From: Temnopleurus reevesii
Lineage: Eukaryota; Echinodermata; Echinoidea; Temnopleuroida; Temnopleuridae
Reading direction: 5' to 3'
NCBI GenBank assembly: GCA_036244855.1
Contig: BQKZ01000005.1
Coordinates: 64,303-128,302 of the forward strand
DNA: 64,000 nt
Part shown: positions 1 through 12,000 of the stretch, piece after piece
How positions within the stretch are numbered: position 1 is the first letter of the stretch
Layout of the letters: every line of letters begins with the position of its first letter
Program-made: the position numbers and the translations under genes
The notes under the pieces: generated by a model
Databases searched by the model: none
What the model saw: the letters and a program-made list of their open reading frames with translations, nothing else
What the model was told of the DNA's origin: nothing

Positions 1-537
1 ATGACATTGCGGCATCCTTTCGAGTAACCACGTGAATCTATTGATATCCGTCCCCTTCCCGTGCCAGGATGAAGTCTATAATTAGATGTCTACGGTGCAA
101 CCATGTCCTATAACTGAACCTGGACTAAACCACTTGGAGTTGTTATTATCATGGTGCGTGTACAATATGTATTGACGTCATTGCAATTGAAGAAAAAATA
201 TTGTAATGTTTGGTATATCCATAGAGGGTAACCCTCTATGGCAGGATTAGAAACTCACACAAAAATCAGATTCCATATAAATCATACAATGGCTATATCA
301 ACAAAAATTGACAAAATTATAAAAAAAATGAAAATTCAATTTTGGAAACAAGGCTTGTGTTTTGCCTCTGATAACAAGCTCTCGACTTTTAGCGTTCTAG
401 TGTATTAAAATAATTGTTACTCTATATTATCTCACAGGCAGTGAATCAAAAGGGTATGCTGCGCGTCAGCATTTGACGTTCAAGGGTGCGTCTTTTCTTC
501 ATAATTACTGCCCATATTACTACTCCAAACAGGGTGT
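1..537. other. No recognisable feature
   Basis: AT-rich sequence, presumably intron or intergenic DNA downstream of the SRCR exon on the minus strand. A small palindrome, AGAGGGTAACCCTCT, lies at 224-238. No coding frame is supported. Confidence 0.5.
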
Positions 538-561
538 AATACTACTATACTACTACTGGAA

Positions 562-614
<53 letters not shown>
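562..614. repeat. (TAC)n trinucleotide microsatellite
   Basis: Near-perfect TAC/ACT repeat, with degenerate units extending to about 538 and 672. The polyvaline and polythreonine frames across it are repeat artefacts, not genes. Confidence 0.97.
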
Positions 615-685
615 ATACTACTAGAACAATGTCTGCCACTATTACTATTCCTAATGCTACTATTGGACTACTACTAATAATTCCG

Positions 686-927
686 GAGATATGACGATGG
701 GGGTCTGTGCTATCGGCAAATTCGACGGAATCTGTGACGTCATGTCGCACAACGTACTCCTTATTCACTCTGCATACAAAATATCACATTGATAGTCATT
801 TCTCTGTGAATTTGAAAATTCATAACTTTTGAACGGGTAGTCCGATTTTGCTCATATTTTCACAGTTTGTTCATCTGATCTTTCTCCATTCAATGAGAGC
901 ACGATCATTCCAGGGGTCAGAACCCCT
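686..927. mobile_element. Partial TTAA-flanked inverted-repeat element (same family as 17222-17835)
   Basis: The left part (699-770, GGTCTGTGCTATCGGCAAAT onward) matches the inner left arm of the element at 17222-17835. The right part (about 800-927) matches its right arm and ends CAGAACCCCT followed by TTAA at 928-931. The outer half of the left arm is missing; the TAC microsatellite lies where it should be. The shared core TTTTGAACGGGTAGTCCGAT and TCATATTTTCACAGTTTGTT are clear. Confidence 0.75.
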
Positions 928-931
928 TTAA

Positions 932-2262
932 ATTGTATACATTTTATACGTAGCTTTATATTTCTGGAAATATCCCCAAAATGCAATCATTGCAATCGTC
1001 TTACGTCATATTACCGTATCAAACACGATGTTGTAATTTTCACACATGAGGAACGTTCAGTTGCTGCATGACATTTCTTTCCACTACACATCCTTAGAAA
1101 CAAGCTAATAGTGAAGTGAAATAATAAAAAGTAGCCCCCTTTCTTTTTACTAGTATCATGATCTCCCGTATCCTACATGGATCCTGATAAGACAGCATCA
1201 TGTCAACACTTTGCTGTACCTCAATGTACATGCAACGAAATATTTTTCAAAAACCTAGAGTAAGCTTTGAAATATCATTAATTATTTAAGCTTTTAAATC
1301 GGGAAAATGAGAAGGCTGAAAAAAGTTCGCTTGATCAAGAGAAGTAGTAACTGAAAGATTACAAAGTATCAGCACAGACATGAGTCATAATAACAGAGCC
1401 TTATACTAGATGGGGCTCAGAAAAAGGGAACAATAATTTGTATTCGCCTTCAAAAGAACAGGTTTGAATAAGTACATAATGTCTGGCACGATTTTGAACT
1501 GATAATATTCGTATTGTGATTGTTTTAGAGAAAATGTGAAACTCTATAACATGTTTAATTTCCCATGTGTATTAAGGTTCCTTGTTCTGTCATCGTTCCA
1601 ATAGTTTATTTTTGTCATTTCAGATATGAGTCATGTGACTAAAGAAACTAAAATGTCACATGTGCGAACGTTTTGGCAAGAAACTACATAATGTATTCTT
1701 TGTTCAAGTTGTTAAAACAAACATCATTAGGAACGATGTAATAGTCCTTCGTGATTAATTGCGACATTGATTCATTCTATGTTGATCGGGTAACCAAATA
1801 CTCTTGACTATGGACTAGTAAACGTTATAATATGTTACTCGTACGACAAATTGTGAACGCCTGAGATACGCTGAGCACACGTTGAAATATACGTAGTAGA
1901 ATCATACGTTATTCATACGTTATGCATATGCTGAGAATTTCTATTAAGTTAAGGGTATATTACCGATGTTTTAAAGAAACTTTCATTAATCTGCATTAAT
2001 GTGGCATACAATGGTTGAAAAAAACGCCCTTTTGCGACAGCACCATTAAATTTTCCTGGTTTACATTTTGCAAACGTGACCTGATGTAATTTGAATTGTA
2101 ACTTGACGATTTCATTTTTAGAGTATAAATCGAATTTAATTACCAAATTTAGAGGCAATATTCTTCACTTGAAGATATCATCATAAACAAACATTTATCA
2201 TGATTGTTCTATTCGATTTTTAACCTTTCTTATTCGAATCGGGTGACATTTACACAGAATGG
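932..2262. other. No gene seen
   Basis: About 1.3 kb of AT-rich DNA with stops in all frames. A 69-codon minus frame at 1949-2158 has no domain or splice support. If the SRCR gene extends leftward this is intron. Confidence 0.5.
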
Positions 2263-2518
2263 CTTAATGCCAACTCACACTTTTGCGTTTTAAGCCTGTG
2301 TCGGCCCAGCGTTTTTGACAATTAAAAACGCTCTCTGGACGCACAAAGACGCAGGTCATACGGTGGATTGACGTTTGGCGTGCACTTCTCGAGCGCAAGC
2401 TGAACGTCACTCCGCCGTCTGATCGGCGTATACTGTGCGCTCGGGGAGCGATTTTGATTTAAAAAAAAAAACGCTGGGCCGACGCGGGCTAATACACAAA
2501 GGTATGAGTCGGCCTAAG
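2263..2518. mobile_element. PIF/Harbinger-like MITE beside the SRCR exon
   Basis: Terminal inverted repeats of about 48 bp: the left arm runs TGCCAACTCACAC... to TCGGCCCAGCGTTTTT (about 2268-2316). The right arm (about 2470-2515) is its complement, starting AAAACGCTGGGCCGA and ending GAGTCGGCC. Both ends abut TAA, consistent with a 3-bp TWA target duplication as in PIF/Harbinger elements. There is no transposase frame. The right end lies about 20 bp from the SRCR exon donor. Confidence 0.75.
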
Positions 2519-2540
2519 AATACATATAGGATATACAAAC

Positions 2541-2780
2541 CTGGATCACAGACAACATTGGTGAGCATGATATTGAGGTAGCTCTCCCCATAGACTTCCT
2601 TGGCATGTCTGATGGCCACTGCAGGCCCAGGAAACCCTGCTTCATTACATGCTACGATGGCGTTCTCATTGGTCCAACCGTCCCCGCACACAGCGGCCCA
2701 ATGCCCAGGCTGGATGTTGTTCTCATAGGCCACTTCAAGTCTACCCTCACGAGGGGTAGGACCACCTCCAAGGCGCAGTT
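2541..2780 (-). CDS. SRCR-domain exon of a secreted or membrane scavenger-receptor-type protein
   Basis: This 240-nt exon encodes the N-terminal two thirds of a scavenger receptor cysteine-rich domain, an extracellular ligand-binding module. Read on the minus strand it gives LRLGGGPTPREGRLEV, then WAAVCGDGW, then AIVACNEAGFPG and NVVCDPG. These match the family pattern of RL-GG-EGRVEV, W-TVCDDGW and VVCRQLGF. The acceptor is CTGACCTGCAG before 2780 and the donor is CCAG/GTTTGT at 2541/2540. Both boundaries are phase 1, as is usual for shuffled extracellular modules. A domain split over exons is typical of group A SRCR domains, whereas group B domains usually sit in one exon. The last cysteines must lie in a further exon, probably beyond the left edge; I did not find it in 1-2540. 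The insert before WAAVC and the LNIMLTNVVC stretch recall lysyl-oxidase-like (LOXL2-4) SRCR domains, but that placement is weak. Confidence 0.9.
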
Positions 2781-3025
2781 CTGCAGGTCAGGGAAACAAT
2801 GAAAGAAATGATACAGGTTTGAAATATAACATCGAAGAAATAAAAAAAAAAGTTAAAAAAAAATGGAGGTTTGCACTGAAATGAGAATTAATATCCATAG
2901 CAATCTATTGACTAAATTCAGGAAAACTTTCATGAGACGGGTGTAGGAGCAGGGAGTGTACCAGAAACATTACACAATGAATAGAGACAAGCACCAGTGG
3001 GTTCCATTTGCATCATTTGCACTGA

Positions 3026-3321
3026 GGCGCCGTGGTGTAGTGGTCATGACTCTCGCCTTTCAACTAGAAGGTCGTAGGTTCGAATCCCACACATGGCGTC
3101 AATTTCCTTTAGCAAGAAATTCATCCACATTGTGCTGCACTCAACCCAAGTGAGCTGAATGGGTACCTGGTAGGAATATTTATTCCTTGAAACGCCAAGT
3201 GCGCTGCATGGTGGCTACCGGGCTAAAGCCATGGTAATAATGCTGCTATTGTAGAGCGCTTAGGGAATTCTCGTGAAGAGTTGATAAGCGCTATATAAAA
3301 GCCGTTCATTATTATTATTAT
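3026..3321 (+). mobile_element. tRNA-derived SINE
   Basis: The head at 3026-3100 folds as a tRNA-like cloverleaf in outline. Positions 3026-3032 pair with 3094-3100 over all 7 acceptor positions, counting G-T wobbles. The pol III A box TGGTGTAGTGG (3033-3043) and B box GGTTCGAATCC (3077-3087) match consensus exactly. A body of about 200 bp follows, ending GATAAGCGCTATATAAAAGCC and an (ATT)n tail at 3308-3320. This is the classic SINE layout; tRNA-derived SINEs of this type are known in sea urchins. It sits in sense orientation to the plus strand, inside intron 1 of the minus-strand SRCR gene. I saw no clear target-site duplication. Confidence 0.93.
3033..3087 (+). promoter_or_regulatory. Internal RNA polymerase III promoter (A and B boxes) of the SINE
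   Basis: A box 3033-3043 and B box 3077-3087 are both perfect consensus matches, spaced 33 bp apart. This suggests the promoter is intact, although retrotransposition depends on an external LINE. Confidence 0.85.
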
Positions 3322-3472
3322 CAGCACTTGTGTAGTCCGAATATTCCCTCTTTTCAGTGTCCCTGCTTGATATTTACTTCAAATTAATGATTGATTCTAT
3401 TATGTGTTATATCCTATTTGGATTTGATCTGGATCCTTGAACATGGACTGATGGACGTGATTAGACCATCCG

Positions 3473-3510
<38 letters not shown>
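3473..3510. repeat. 38-base C homopolymer
   Basis: An uninterrupted run of C. It could form a G-quadruplex or i-motif, but such runs are also typical sequencing and assembly weak points. Confidence 0.95.
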
Positions 3511-4003
3511 ATTCCGCCTCACTGGAAAATAATGGTTCGGAAGCGCCAATTGAATTTATTCTCGGGTTCTAAAATTAGATAAACTATGTCACTTAGGTAT
3601 GTTAGACTAACAGATAAATGGGTTACTGTTACCATGGTTACATTGCGCTGAAGCTTTCATATTTGTTCCATACTCTCTGGGGACTATTGGGGGAAATGAA
3701 TATATACATGATTTTCAAATGCTTTCTTTTACGATCACAGGATTGCAACATTACCGTTTAAACCTATATTCATGAATTTATGTAAGGAATTTTGCTGACA
3801 ATAATAGAGAGTAATCTCACATAACCATTGAATAGATGTTTCACATTGCATTTTAAAGGATCTTGCCGAAGCTGTGGGAAATTGTTTTAATGACACCCTT
3901 TGTCTCAGTCCATCTCTTCATTGTCATATCCTGAAATTTATACTCCACTCAGAAACCTATCTGATCACGTGATAATGATTCATTGCTTTGTCTATATTTC
4001 ATT

Positions 4004-4049
4004 TGTGCGTGTGTGAGTATATGTGTGTGTGTCTGTGTGTGTTTGTGTT
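4004..4049. repeat. Imperfect (GT)n microsatellite
   Basis: GT/TG dinucleotide tract with a few interruptions, within intron 1 of the SRCR gene. Confidence 0.9.
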
Positions 4050-4222
4050 GTATATGCGTGGAAGTCTGGGATAGGTAGTTCGTTTTTAGAACAAATCTTG
4101 GATTTCAATAAGCATGCTATACGAGTAAACCAACAACATGTATCACTTATTGTCTTTGCAATTCGTTAGCGATGCGATCATTTTGCTAAATCTTATTAGA
4201 GAGCCATTTTATTGACTTTTAT

Positions 4223-4316
4223 GTTTGTTTGATCGTTTGCTTGTTTGTTTGTTTGTTTGTTTGTCTGATTGTTTGTTTGTTTATTTGTTTGTTTGATTGT
4301 TTGATGGTTTGTTTTG
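4223..4316. repeat. (TTTG)n tetranucleotide microsatellite
   Basis: TTTG units with scattered GATT and TATT variants. No gene content. Confidence 0.95.
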
Positions 4317-4383
4317 TATTAGGGGCGTTTGTTTGTTGAGTATCAAAATCTGTTTGACCCCCTCCCCAACGGCATTAATTGGT

Positions 4384-4593
4384 TTCATCTTCTTTTTCTT
4401 ATACTTCTTACTTTTCTTCCTCTTCTATTTTTTCTTGTTCTGCTCCTCCTTCTCCTACTTTTACTTTTACTCTTCCTCATCTTCTTCTATCTTTCCCTTT
4501 TCCCTCTTGTTCCCCTGCTCCTTCTCCTGCTTTTTTTCTTTTTCTACTTCTTCTCTTCTTCCTCTTTTTCTTCTTCTTTTTCTTTATTTATAT
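4384..4593. repeat. CTT/CT-rich polypyrimidine tract
   Basis: About 210 bp of almost pure pyrimidine on the plus strand. It produces overlapping Phe/Leu/Ser-rich frames (longest 140 codons) that are composition artefacts. It reads as a purine tract on the transcribed SRCR strand. Confidence 0.93.
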
Positions 4594-5871
4594 CATGTTC
4601 CGGCTCAGCCATTCTGCGGGAAAATATTATTTCCTCCACACACTGACAGAATTCCTGACCCACATCTATTGATCATAATCGTAAAATATGCATTAAGACA
4701 CAAGTTGGAAAAAAAATGAACAGAAACTAAATGGTATTTTGTTAAGGGGAAAATCAAAAGAAGAGAAGACTGTAAAATAAGCACAAAACATCGCTTTTTA
4801 ATGTCGACAGAAGTGGCAAGGTAGGGCTGTGATCAAGCTTGGTTATGGTTAATACAAATAATAATCAAATTGAACAGTAATGTCAACACCCCATATATCT
4901 AATGTGTTTAAAACGATCTTGTATTCTCTTTCTAATCATTAATAAAAACAAACGAAATGTTGTGTTTTCAACAGCAAATATCTTCATTTTGTCTATCACT
5001 AGTTTCTCATAAGGATGAACGAATTACGTAACATCCTTCAAGTCATGATGTTCGTCACCAATAAGTGTTAGCACCTATGATCTGTTTATTATTAAAGGGT
5101 ATAGCATTTTGGCACAAACCTATACAGCTTTGAAAGCCCTTTCCAGAATAAAGTGCCAAATCCATTCTTCTATTGTGTACAAACAAGATAAAAACACAAA
5201 GTAAAATCGAGGTTAAATCCGTTTGACTTTTGATTTAATTTTAACATTATTTTCTTATATACAAGTACATTTCCTGAGGGCGCGTACAATTAAAGTTGAA
5301 TAGATATTTTCCTAAAATTGAGTTGATACGCAATTAAATAGATATTCTTTTACGCCGTGTCCATCAATTTCAAAAACACCTAAATAACATTGTGTTCCCC
5401 TCAAATTATTGAATAGCAGTGGAGTATATAGATGAAGAATATTAGAATATAAATATCTATTTTGCTGTTTTCTGTTCTTGTCATTGTAGAATATGTTTTA
5501 ATTCAATAATGAGTGAAGCGCCCCTGATGCGTATAGGAAATTGCACCGTCATGTGTTTTAAAACTAAGTGAACAAAGTATAGGCTACCTGTTCAAAATAA
5601 TGTTCGAGGTTCAAGCCCCAGGAGTGTCTCTTGTTGTTAACGTAGGCCTCACTTATATCCTTGATGATTTTAATGAGTATGGCGGTGGGTCCTGTGAGAG
5701 ATAACCAATGGTCCATTCATTTTATTCGACACTGTAACGAGTTCAACATTTCAAAATCTCATAAGCTGATGAACAGACTTTGAAACAGAAAAACTTTCAA
5801 GATTATAAATTACTTATATGGTAGGATTCCGGGTAAAATAAAGAAAAGAAAACTAATTTCTGCCAACTCAC

Positions 5872-5959
5872 CGCCAAAAGAACATTTGCTATGAAGTACT
5901 AGAATAAGCGCAATGAATAAATTCCACCAATTTGTCCATAATCCAGTTGTACTTGGCAT
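5872..5959 (-). CDS. Signal-peptide first coding exon of the SRCR gene
   Basis: From an ATG at 5959 (minus strand) the frame encodes 29 residues, MPSTTGLWTNWW then NLFIALILVLHSKCSFG, followed by one G base and a strong donor GCG/GTGAGT. The LFIALILVL core and small residues after it look like a cleavable signal peptide for export. The exon ends in phase 1, exactly what the SRCR exon at 2780 needs (G plus AA gives a Glu codon). The implied first intron is about 3.1 kb. The 5' UTR probably continues to an acceptor at about 6016 (ATACGCAG) or about 6038 (CCCTTTCAG). A further non-coding exon may end at 6214 (GCTAG/GTGAGT). Link to the SRCR exon is inferred from strand, order, phase and function; no transcript is available. 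Confidence 0.68.
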
Positions 5960-6213
5960 TCCCATTCTTCAAACCTTCCAGACAATATTCCTTTCCCGCT
6001 CTTTTCACAAGATCAACTGCGTATGTCCATAGAAATCACTGAAAGGGATCTCCGTGAATATACCCGAACTGCTATGTGGTTCCCATTTGTTTGGCAGAGT
6101 GTACGGGATCTGGGTACTGTTCCTGCCCCCTTCACAATCACAGCACAGTGAACTGAAGGCGGAGGGGGTGTCGTTTGTTGGCAAGGGCCTCTGCTGTCAG
6201 AGGTATTACTCAC

Positions 6214-6290
6214 CTAGCGACGAGGAGAGAGCGATAGTAAAGCCTTCCTCTGTGACACTTCCATGAGACCCGCTGTCGACTGCGGGTTAC
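6214..6290 (-). other. Possible 5' untranslated exon and start region of the SRCR gene
   Basis: A consensus donor (CGCTAG/GTGAGTAA) lies at 6214/6213 on the minus strand, about 200 bp upstream of the acceptors that could precede the signal-peptide exon. The short ATG frame before it ends in TAG at the donor, so it would be non-coding. Just upstream are a GC-rich hairpin (ACCCGC...GCGGGT, 6269-6288) and a perfect 12-bp palindrome CACTTTAAAGTG at 6301-6312. No clear TATA box was seen. The start coordinate is a guess. Confidence 0.3.
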
Positions 6291-9200
6291 TATTTTTGTC
6301 CACTTTAAAGTGTAGGAACAACTAAATATCTAACTTGTGCTAACATTGCTGTTCAGCTGTTTTGATACTATTTTAAACATGTTCTTGGTAGTATGAAAAC
6401 CGTTTTCTTTCGATTGTTTTAAATCATGGTTTTGTTCCTCATTATCCCATTTTGATATTTCTCTCTTTTATGCGTTGAGTGAAACTTTCCATCTCCCTGC
6501 ATGAATCATATACACCAACAAAACTTGTACCCTTGGAGGTTGAAGTGCACATCACAGTAGAAGTTTGATTGAGGCCCTCATCTCGGGTCGTTTCCTGCAC
6601 CAGCCTTGATTCAAAGAAAGTTTCTATCTGATAGCAGGCTTTTAGAATAAAATGAAATTAGAATACAATTTGATACGCACACAACACCCCCCCCCCCCCC
6701 CCACACCCACAGGAGGCAAGAGAAGTGGAGAGGGTATGGCCAGGGATGGGTATGAAAGGACCTTAGAGGAAAGGAGGACAAAGGAATCGGGGCAAAAGAG
6801 ATGTACAAAACGGAAGAGCGAATGAGAGAGTAATTGGGAAAGATCAAAAGATAGAAAGATTGAAAGAGTAGGGGGAGGAAGGGGTAGAAAAAAGGAGGCC
6901 AGTCTGGTGCTGATGCGTCACAATGACATCACCTCTTGTCGTTAATCCCCCTCTCGTGTGTGATGTTAGTGGGGGTCTTTCGTTTCCTTGCTAAAATCTA
7001 CAGAGACCACTGTCTTGACGCACGGGGTACAATCTGATCTCTGATACACTTGACACTACAGCAATGTGGTAATGCTACTGATTAAGAAAGACAACAATCA
7101 ACCACCCCTTCCCGGTTTTCGGCGTTGTGAAGTTGCTCTCGTCTTCTTGTCAACCTAAAATCCACCTCCACCCCTCCCGTTTCTTTTCTTCTTCTCCTCA
7201 CTTTTTATGTACAAGATATATCAAAACTGGAATCTACATAAATTCATTTTCATGTTAGGGTGTATGGTGAATTGATCAGATCACTGTACCGTATATGCTG
7301 CTTGATATGCCACAATTTTCATTTTCATGAAAGTATCATGTTGTAATAATTGTAATTTTCTTTTATATAAGTCGATCCTTGTAAATTGTCTCAGAGTTTT
7401 GAATTCATTCATTTTTGTCATGCCTCTTCGCAAATTAATTTGTTCAAATTTATTTCAATAACCACAACTTCAATTTGGCACAATGTTACATGAGTTCGAA
7501 AGAAATCAGCCCTTCCTAATTCTATTGACTTATGCTTGAAATTATGTGTTTCAAGGATTGATGGACTTTAAGTATTCACCCCGAGCACGTATTGAATTAC
7601 AGTTACGAATATAGGTCTCAAATGGCAATATGCCAGGGTTGTTCGAAAAAGTTTGTACTGTTTGAGAGGCCCACATATATTGAATAAGTATTCTTACATA
7701 GGCAATCGAAAGACGTGTTCAAAGTTGTTTGATATCAAAAGCCCCCTCACAGCTATGCAAATTGAGGAGAACGCAGACAGACAAAGAGTTAAATTTGCTC
7801 GAAATGTGCGCATTTGTTTTTATTGTATTCATTTTCAACCAGATTATGAATACAATATAGGAAAAGAATGAACGTATTTCGAGCATTTTGTCAGCCTTCA
7901 TCCGCCCTAATTCACATAGGTGTGAGGGGGGATTGAAGTTATAGAGATCTTGCCCATTGGACCTCCTGTATGACGGACGAAAGTGATGTAAAATTAATTG
8001 AAATTATAGGGGTATTTTCAAAACATAACGAAATCAGTGACAGAAGTGAATTCCAACCTTCGCCTCTATCATGTGTTTGTAGGCAACTGGTAGGAGACAT
8101 TTCCTACAGTCATTTGCAGCTGTCATTTTTTTTCTCAATCACCCATTAAAAGACATCAGTCGCATCGACGATTATTTTAGCTACTACATTACATAAAAGT
8201 AAATTCCAGCTAATATCTTTTTCTTCAATATATAAAGGAAAGAAGAGCAAAACATAGAAGTGTGAGGAAATCGGATAAGTAATATTGAAATGAATGAATT
8301 TTGTGACATTAAAATGTGTTGAAAACAATTGATATCATTTGACAAAAATGACAACTTTGGGTACGTCATGTTTACACTTCTATCTAGCCTATGAATAATA
8401 TTACTGAACAAAGTTAATAATTTGTCCAGTTTTCCAAACATAAACCAAATTCTAGTTTTTATTGTTTCCTATTTTTCATATGTAGACCTCAAGAAAATAT
8501 TGAGTTTCCAAATATTCAATAATTCCAATTGCTCAACTCTTCTATCAGATCATGTATATACAGATCTTTATAGAAAACTATCACGTAAAATAATAAAAGC
8601 ATGCAGAAAAAAACTAATTTATCACAAATATATTCTATGTACTGAAAGTTATTCTATGTTTTGCGAATAAAAAGTAAAAATCACATAATAAATGGTAAGA
8701 AGTGCAATAATGACGTCACCAAAGTTGCCGATTTGTCTACTTGGATTGTCATTGTTCACCAATGTCATTAAAAATTACTTTCTTCCTAGTAGTCCGATAT
8801 TTATCACACCCTTTTTAATTGACCGTTTCTACATTTTTCATGTTACGGTTGAAAAAAAGAAGATTCATTGTATGCACTTTCCCGGGAAAATGTTGAATTA
8901 TGAAGATTATCGCTACTATTTCATTCTAATAAAGATGAAAAAAAATATGTTTTATATCATCTATTACCTTATCTGGTTAATATTGTTCGGCTGATTTGTT
9001 ATTTTGTTGCACAGTATATAGGCCTAATGAGATTACCTTTAGTATTAAAAAAATAATTTCATATGAATGTACAAACTTCTTTAGGTATATGTCGTTGATG
9101 CCTCTCATGTAATGATTCTCCATTAATAATTTTAATGATCGAAACCTCAAATAGACTCTAATCAATCTATTCATGCTTCTTACATAACATTGTATTAACA

Positions 9201-12000
9201 CTTACATGCATCTGAATCATAATTACCGCGTGTACATTCATATTCTAAAGCAAATTTTGTCGTTGTGTTTGTCATGTTCATTAGAAGTCATCTGTCACAC
9301 ACGTTCAAAATCTGCGATGAAATTAGACATTTCTCCAAATCCCATTTCTAAGTCGCACAAATTTGAGCTAATTCGTGGGTTGTTCAACACGTTCAAATTA
9401 CATTGTATGCGATATGAAGTTTCACTAAAGAAATCAATTTGCCATTGACCTTTGATATTTACGTGGCTTAGTGATACGTTATTTGATATTGTCATATAGT
9501 CTTTAATCATTCTTTTATCAGATATATACGTGTATATGAATCTGACCACATTCAACACTATCAATTTGCCATCTTCAGAACATTTGCAGTCAACCACCGA
9601 CTGTATTGAAATACGCAATTTGTGTCATTATTAATTCAATCTCATTGTCTTGAAAAATTGAAATAAACATTGTAACAAAGTATTTAGTATTCATCTGAAC
9701 TGTAGTTTGATATACATACCATTAATGAAACATGTTCTTTCTTGGAAACATTATCGGCAGCTTTGCAGGGGGGGGGGGGGGGGTTGTTGCTACTGTTGTT
9801 TCTGTTTTGTGCTTTCCACATTCAAATTGATAAGGATTCATTCCACGCAGTTTTAGATCATTTCCAAAATTGCAACGACAATTTACGATCACTTATTTTT
9901 GAAAAGCCACAGAAAATCACAAATAAGATTTACTTTGGTAAGTTTAGATATAAGGAGACAAGTAAAAGACATTATGTCTAAGTTTATGAATAATACCAAA
10001 CATCATAACTTATCAATCAACAGATCAATCGTTTATTATGCTCTTATTTTAGCAATATTGATGATATCTCAAAACGTAAGACGGGTAGGAGTGGCAATGA
10101 CGTTGCAAGTCACCGTGATCCATATTCTAGAAAGTAAGAATACCAAAACATGAATGACATTGCTGAAAGATTTGCTTCTTTACAACATTTCAATAGTGAC
10201 TTATAAATATACCTTTCAAGGCTTTTATGCAAATTAATCAAGGGTCCATTGTTCTTCATGTTCATCTGTCTTCGGCAATGTTAGTCATGAATACAATCAA
10301 TCATTACAATCAATATTTTTTTTTAATCTGCCGAAACGTTCCAATGTATAATCATCTTGACAATTCTACAGTTTGGTTAGAAAAAAAAAACATTTGAAAC
10401 TTTTTTGAAATCATGGTAAATATTGCGCACATTTTTAAAACTAATTTTGATCTTCACTCTGCAAGTTAAAAGTAAAATTATTGGACAGATCTGTCTTCAG
10501 TTTTGAACTGTGCCATACTAAATGTCAGTCGTTGTCATAGTTACCTGAAAAGGATTTTGTAACTTCATTTTCAAAGGAATTTGGGATTTATCTGCGAAGT
10601 AACATCTGAATTTAAGTATACATACGGTACATTCTAAAAATTACATGCCAAATATATCTTTTAAAACAACTGCTTTAAGACACTATTTGTAGCTTTTTCT
10701 GTGGTTTGGGGCTGATTCCGCTGTAGGACGAAATTGGCCATGATCATGATCGGAAGGGTCTATTAAAATAATAGTCATGCCTCCAAATCTTTCCTAAAAG
10801 GGGATCGTGGTAACCTTGGTAACATGAAAAGAAGAAGGGTGGTCTGCGATAGCGAAACAAAAAATCCAATTCGTCTTCGGTCGCTGGCAGTTAATTACAT
10901 GACAAGCATGTTCAACTCAATTCAATTTCAATTCAATTGACTTTTATTTCTTTCCGATAGAAATATAATTAAAAAAAAAATGAAATAATGCATTGCATGA
11001 AGTGAAGTACAGACTACAATAGAATAAAAATTGCTGTTGCTTTCATGCACCCACCAATATTGACCCAAAATATACTTTATTTTTTGCAAACTTCTGGTAT
11101 TCACGGTGGTCGGATTTTACAAAGAGAACTCAATCGTTTGCTTATGCAGATGTAATCATGTTGTGAAAACGACTTTAACAATCTAATAAGCTCACAGATT
11201 TAACCCCTGTCAATGGTATTTCTAAAAGTGTAGCAATAACAGACAGGTAATATACTTTTTCTTGTGTCTCTGCTACAATTTAAAGCCAAGTCCTTATCAA
11301 AACAAAGAAAACTTATTCACATCATGCTATGCTATCCTTGTGCACATGAAGAGACTTGGGTGGACCGAGTTCCTGTCAAAATGCGTATGAAAAACTACCA
11401 AAATATTATCTTCCTCTTTTTCAGAAGCATCATAACTTTAGCAAGTGAATATCCAGGCTTTTAAGTAGGATTTTTTTGGGAGGGTGCAGATATGGGGGAA
11501 GGAAGGGGGGGGGGGGGGGCAAATCTTTTACAAAGCGGACCCTTATATCTGTAAATGAGTGGCGATGTGCTGACGAACAAATGAAACAGCTATATCAGCT
11601 GTATGTGAACCGTGTTTTTTTTTTTTGTATTATTAATTTAGTATCGTTTATAGGAGCAGATACCGCTTGCAAGTGGGAATGTATACGAGCTGTGCATGAG
11701 TGAGCATAAATCGATAAGAAGTGCAAATATCTCCCGTCATCTGTAATTCCGAGATCGTGTGGTGGGATTCTAAACACTGGAATAAAAAAAAAACCGTTTC
11801 ATAATACATGTACAATGGCCGAATCATTGAAATTGACATATTGAGCTAACAAACTTTGTAAAGTGACATTTTCCAATTTCTTTCTCTTCACTCACATAAT
11901 GTCTCGTGCTGATTTTTGCACATAAGCTAGTCAGTGAGCGTGTGTGCATTACCAGTGAATATTTGTATCTGATACCCCCACTATGCTGGAAGACCTATTT
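6291..12000. other. Gene-poor stretch with homopolymers
   Basis: No exon supported. Contents: C16 run at 6687-6702, a purine-rich patch at about 6710-6900, and poly-G runs at 9768-9783 and 11505-11519 (15-16 bases). The many 60-107-codon frames at 7650-9620 lack splice context and sit in very AT-rich DNA (about 30% G+C at 8100-9200). Confidence 0.55.

Noticed and set aside
3026..3100. Functional tRNA gene
   Set aside because: The head folds like a tRNA and has both pol III boxes, but the anticodon stem is poor and the sequence continues into a SINE body and (ATT)n tail, so it is a tRNA-derived SINE.
4297..4719. 140-codon Phe/Leu/Ser-rich frame
   Set aside because: Produced by the polypyrimidine tract; overlapping frames are equally open.
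5602..5625. GAGGTTCAAGCCCC, tRNA T-arm-like
   Set aside because: Isolated motif with no matching upstream tRNA structure.
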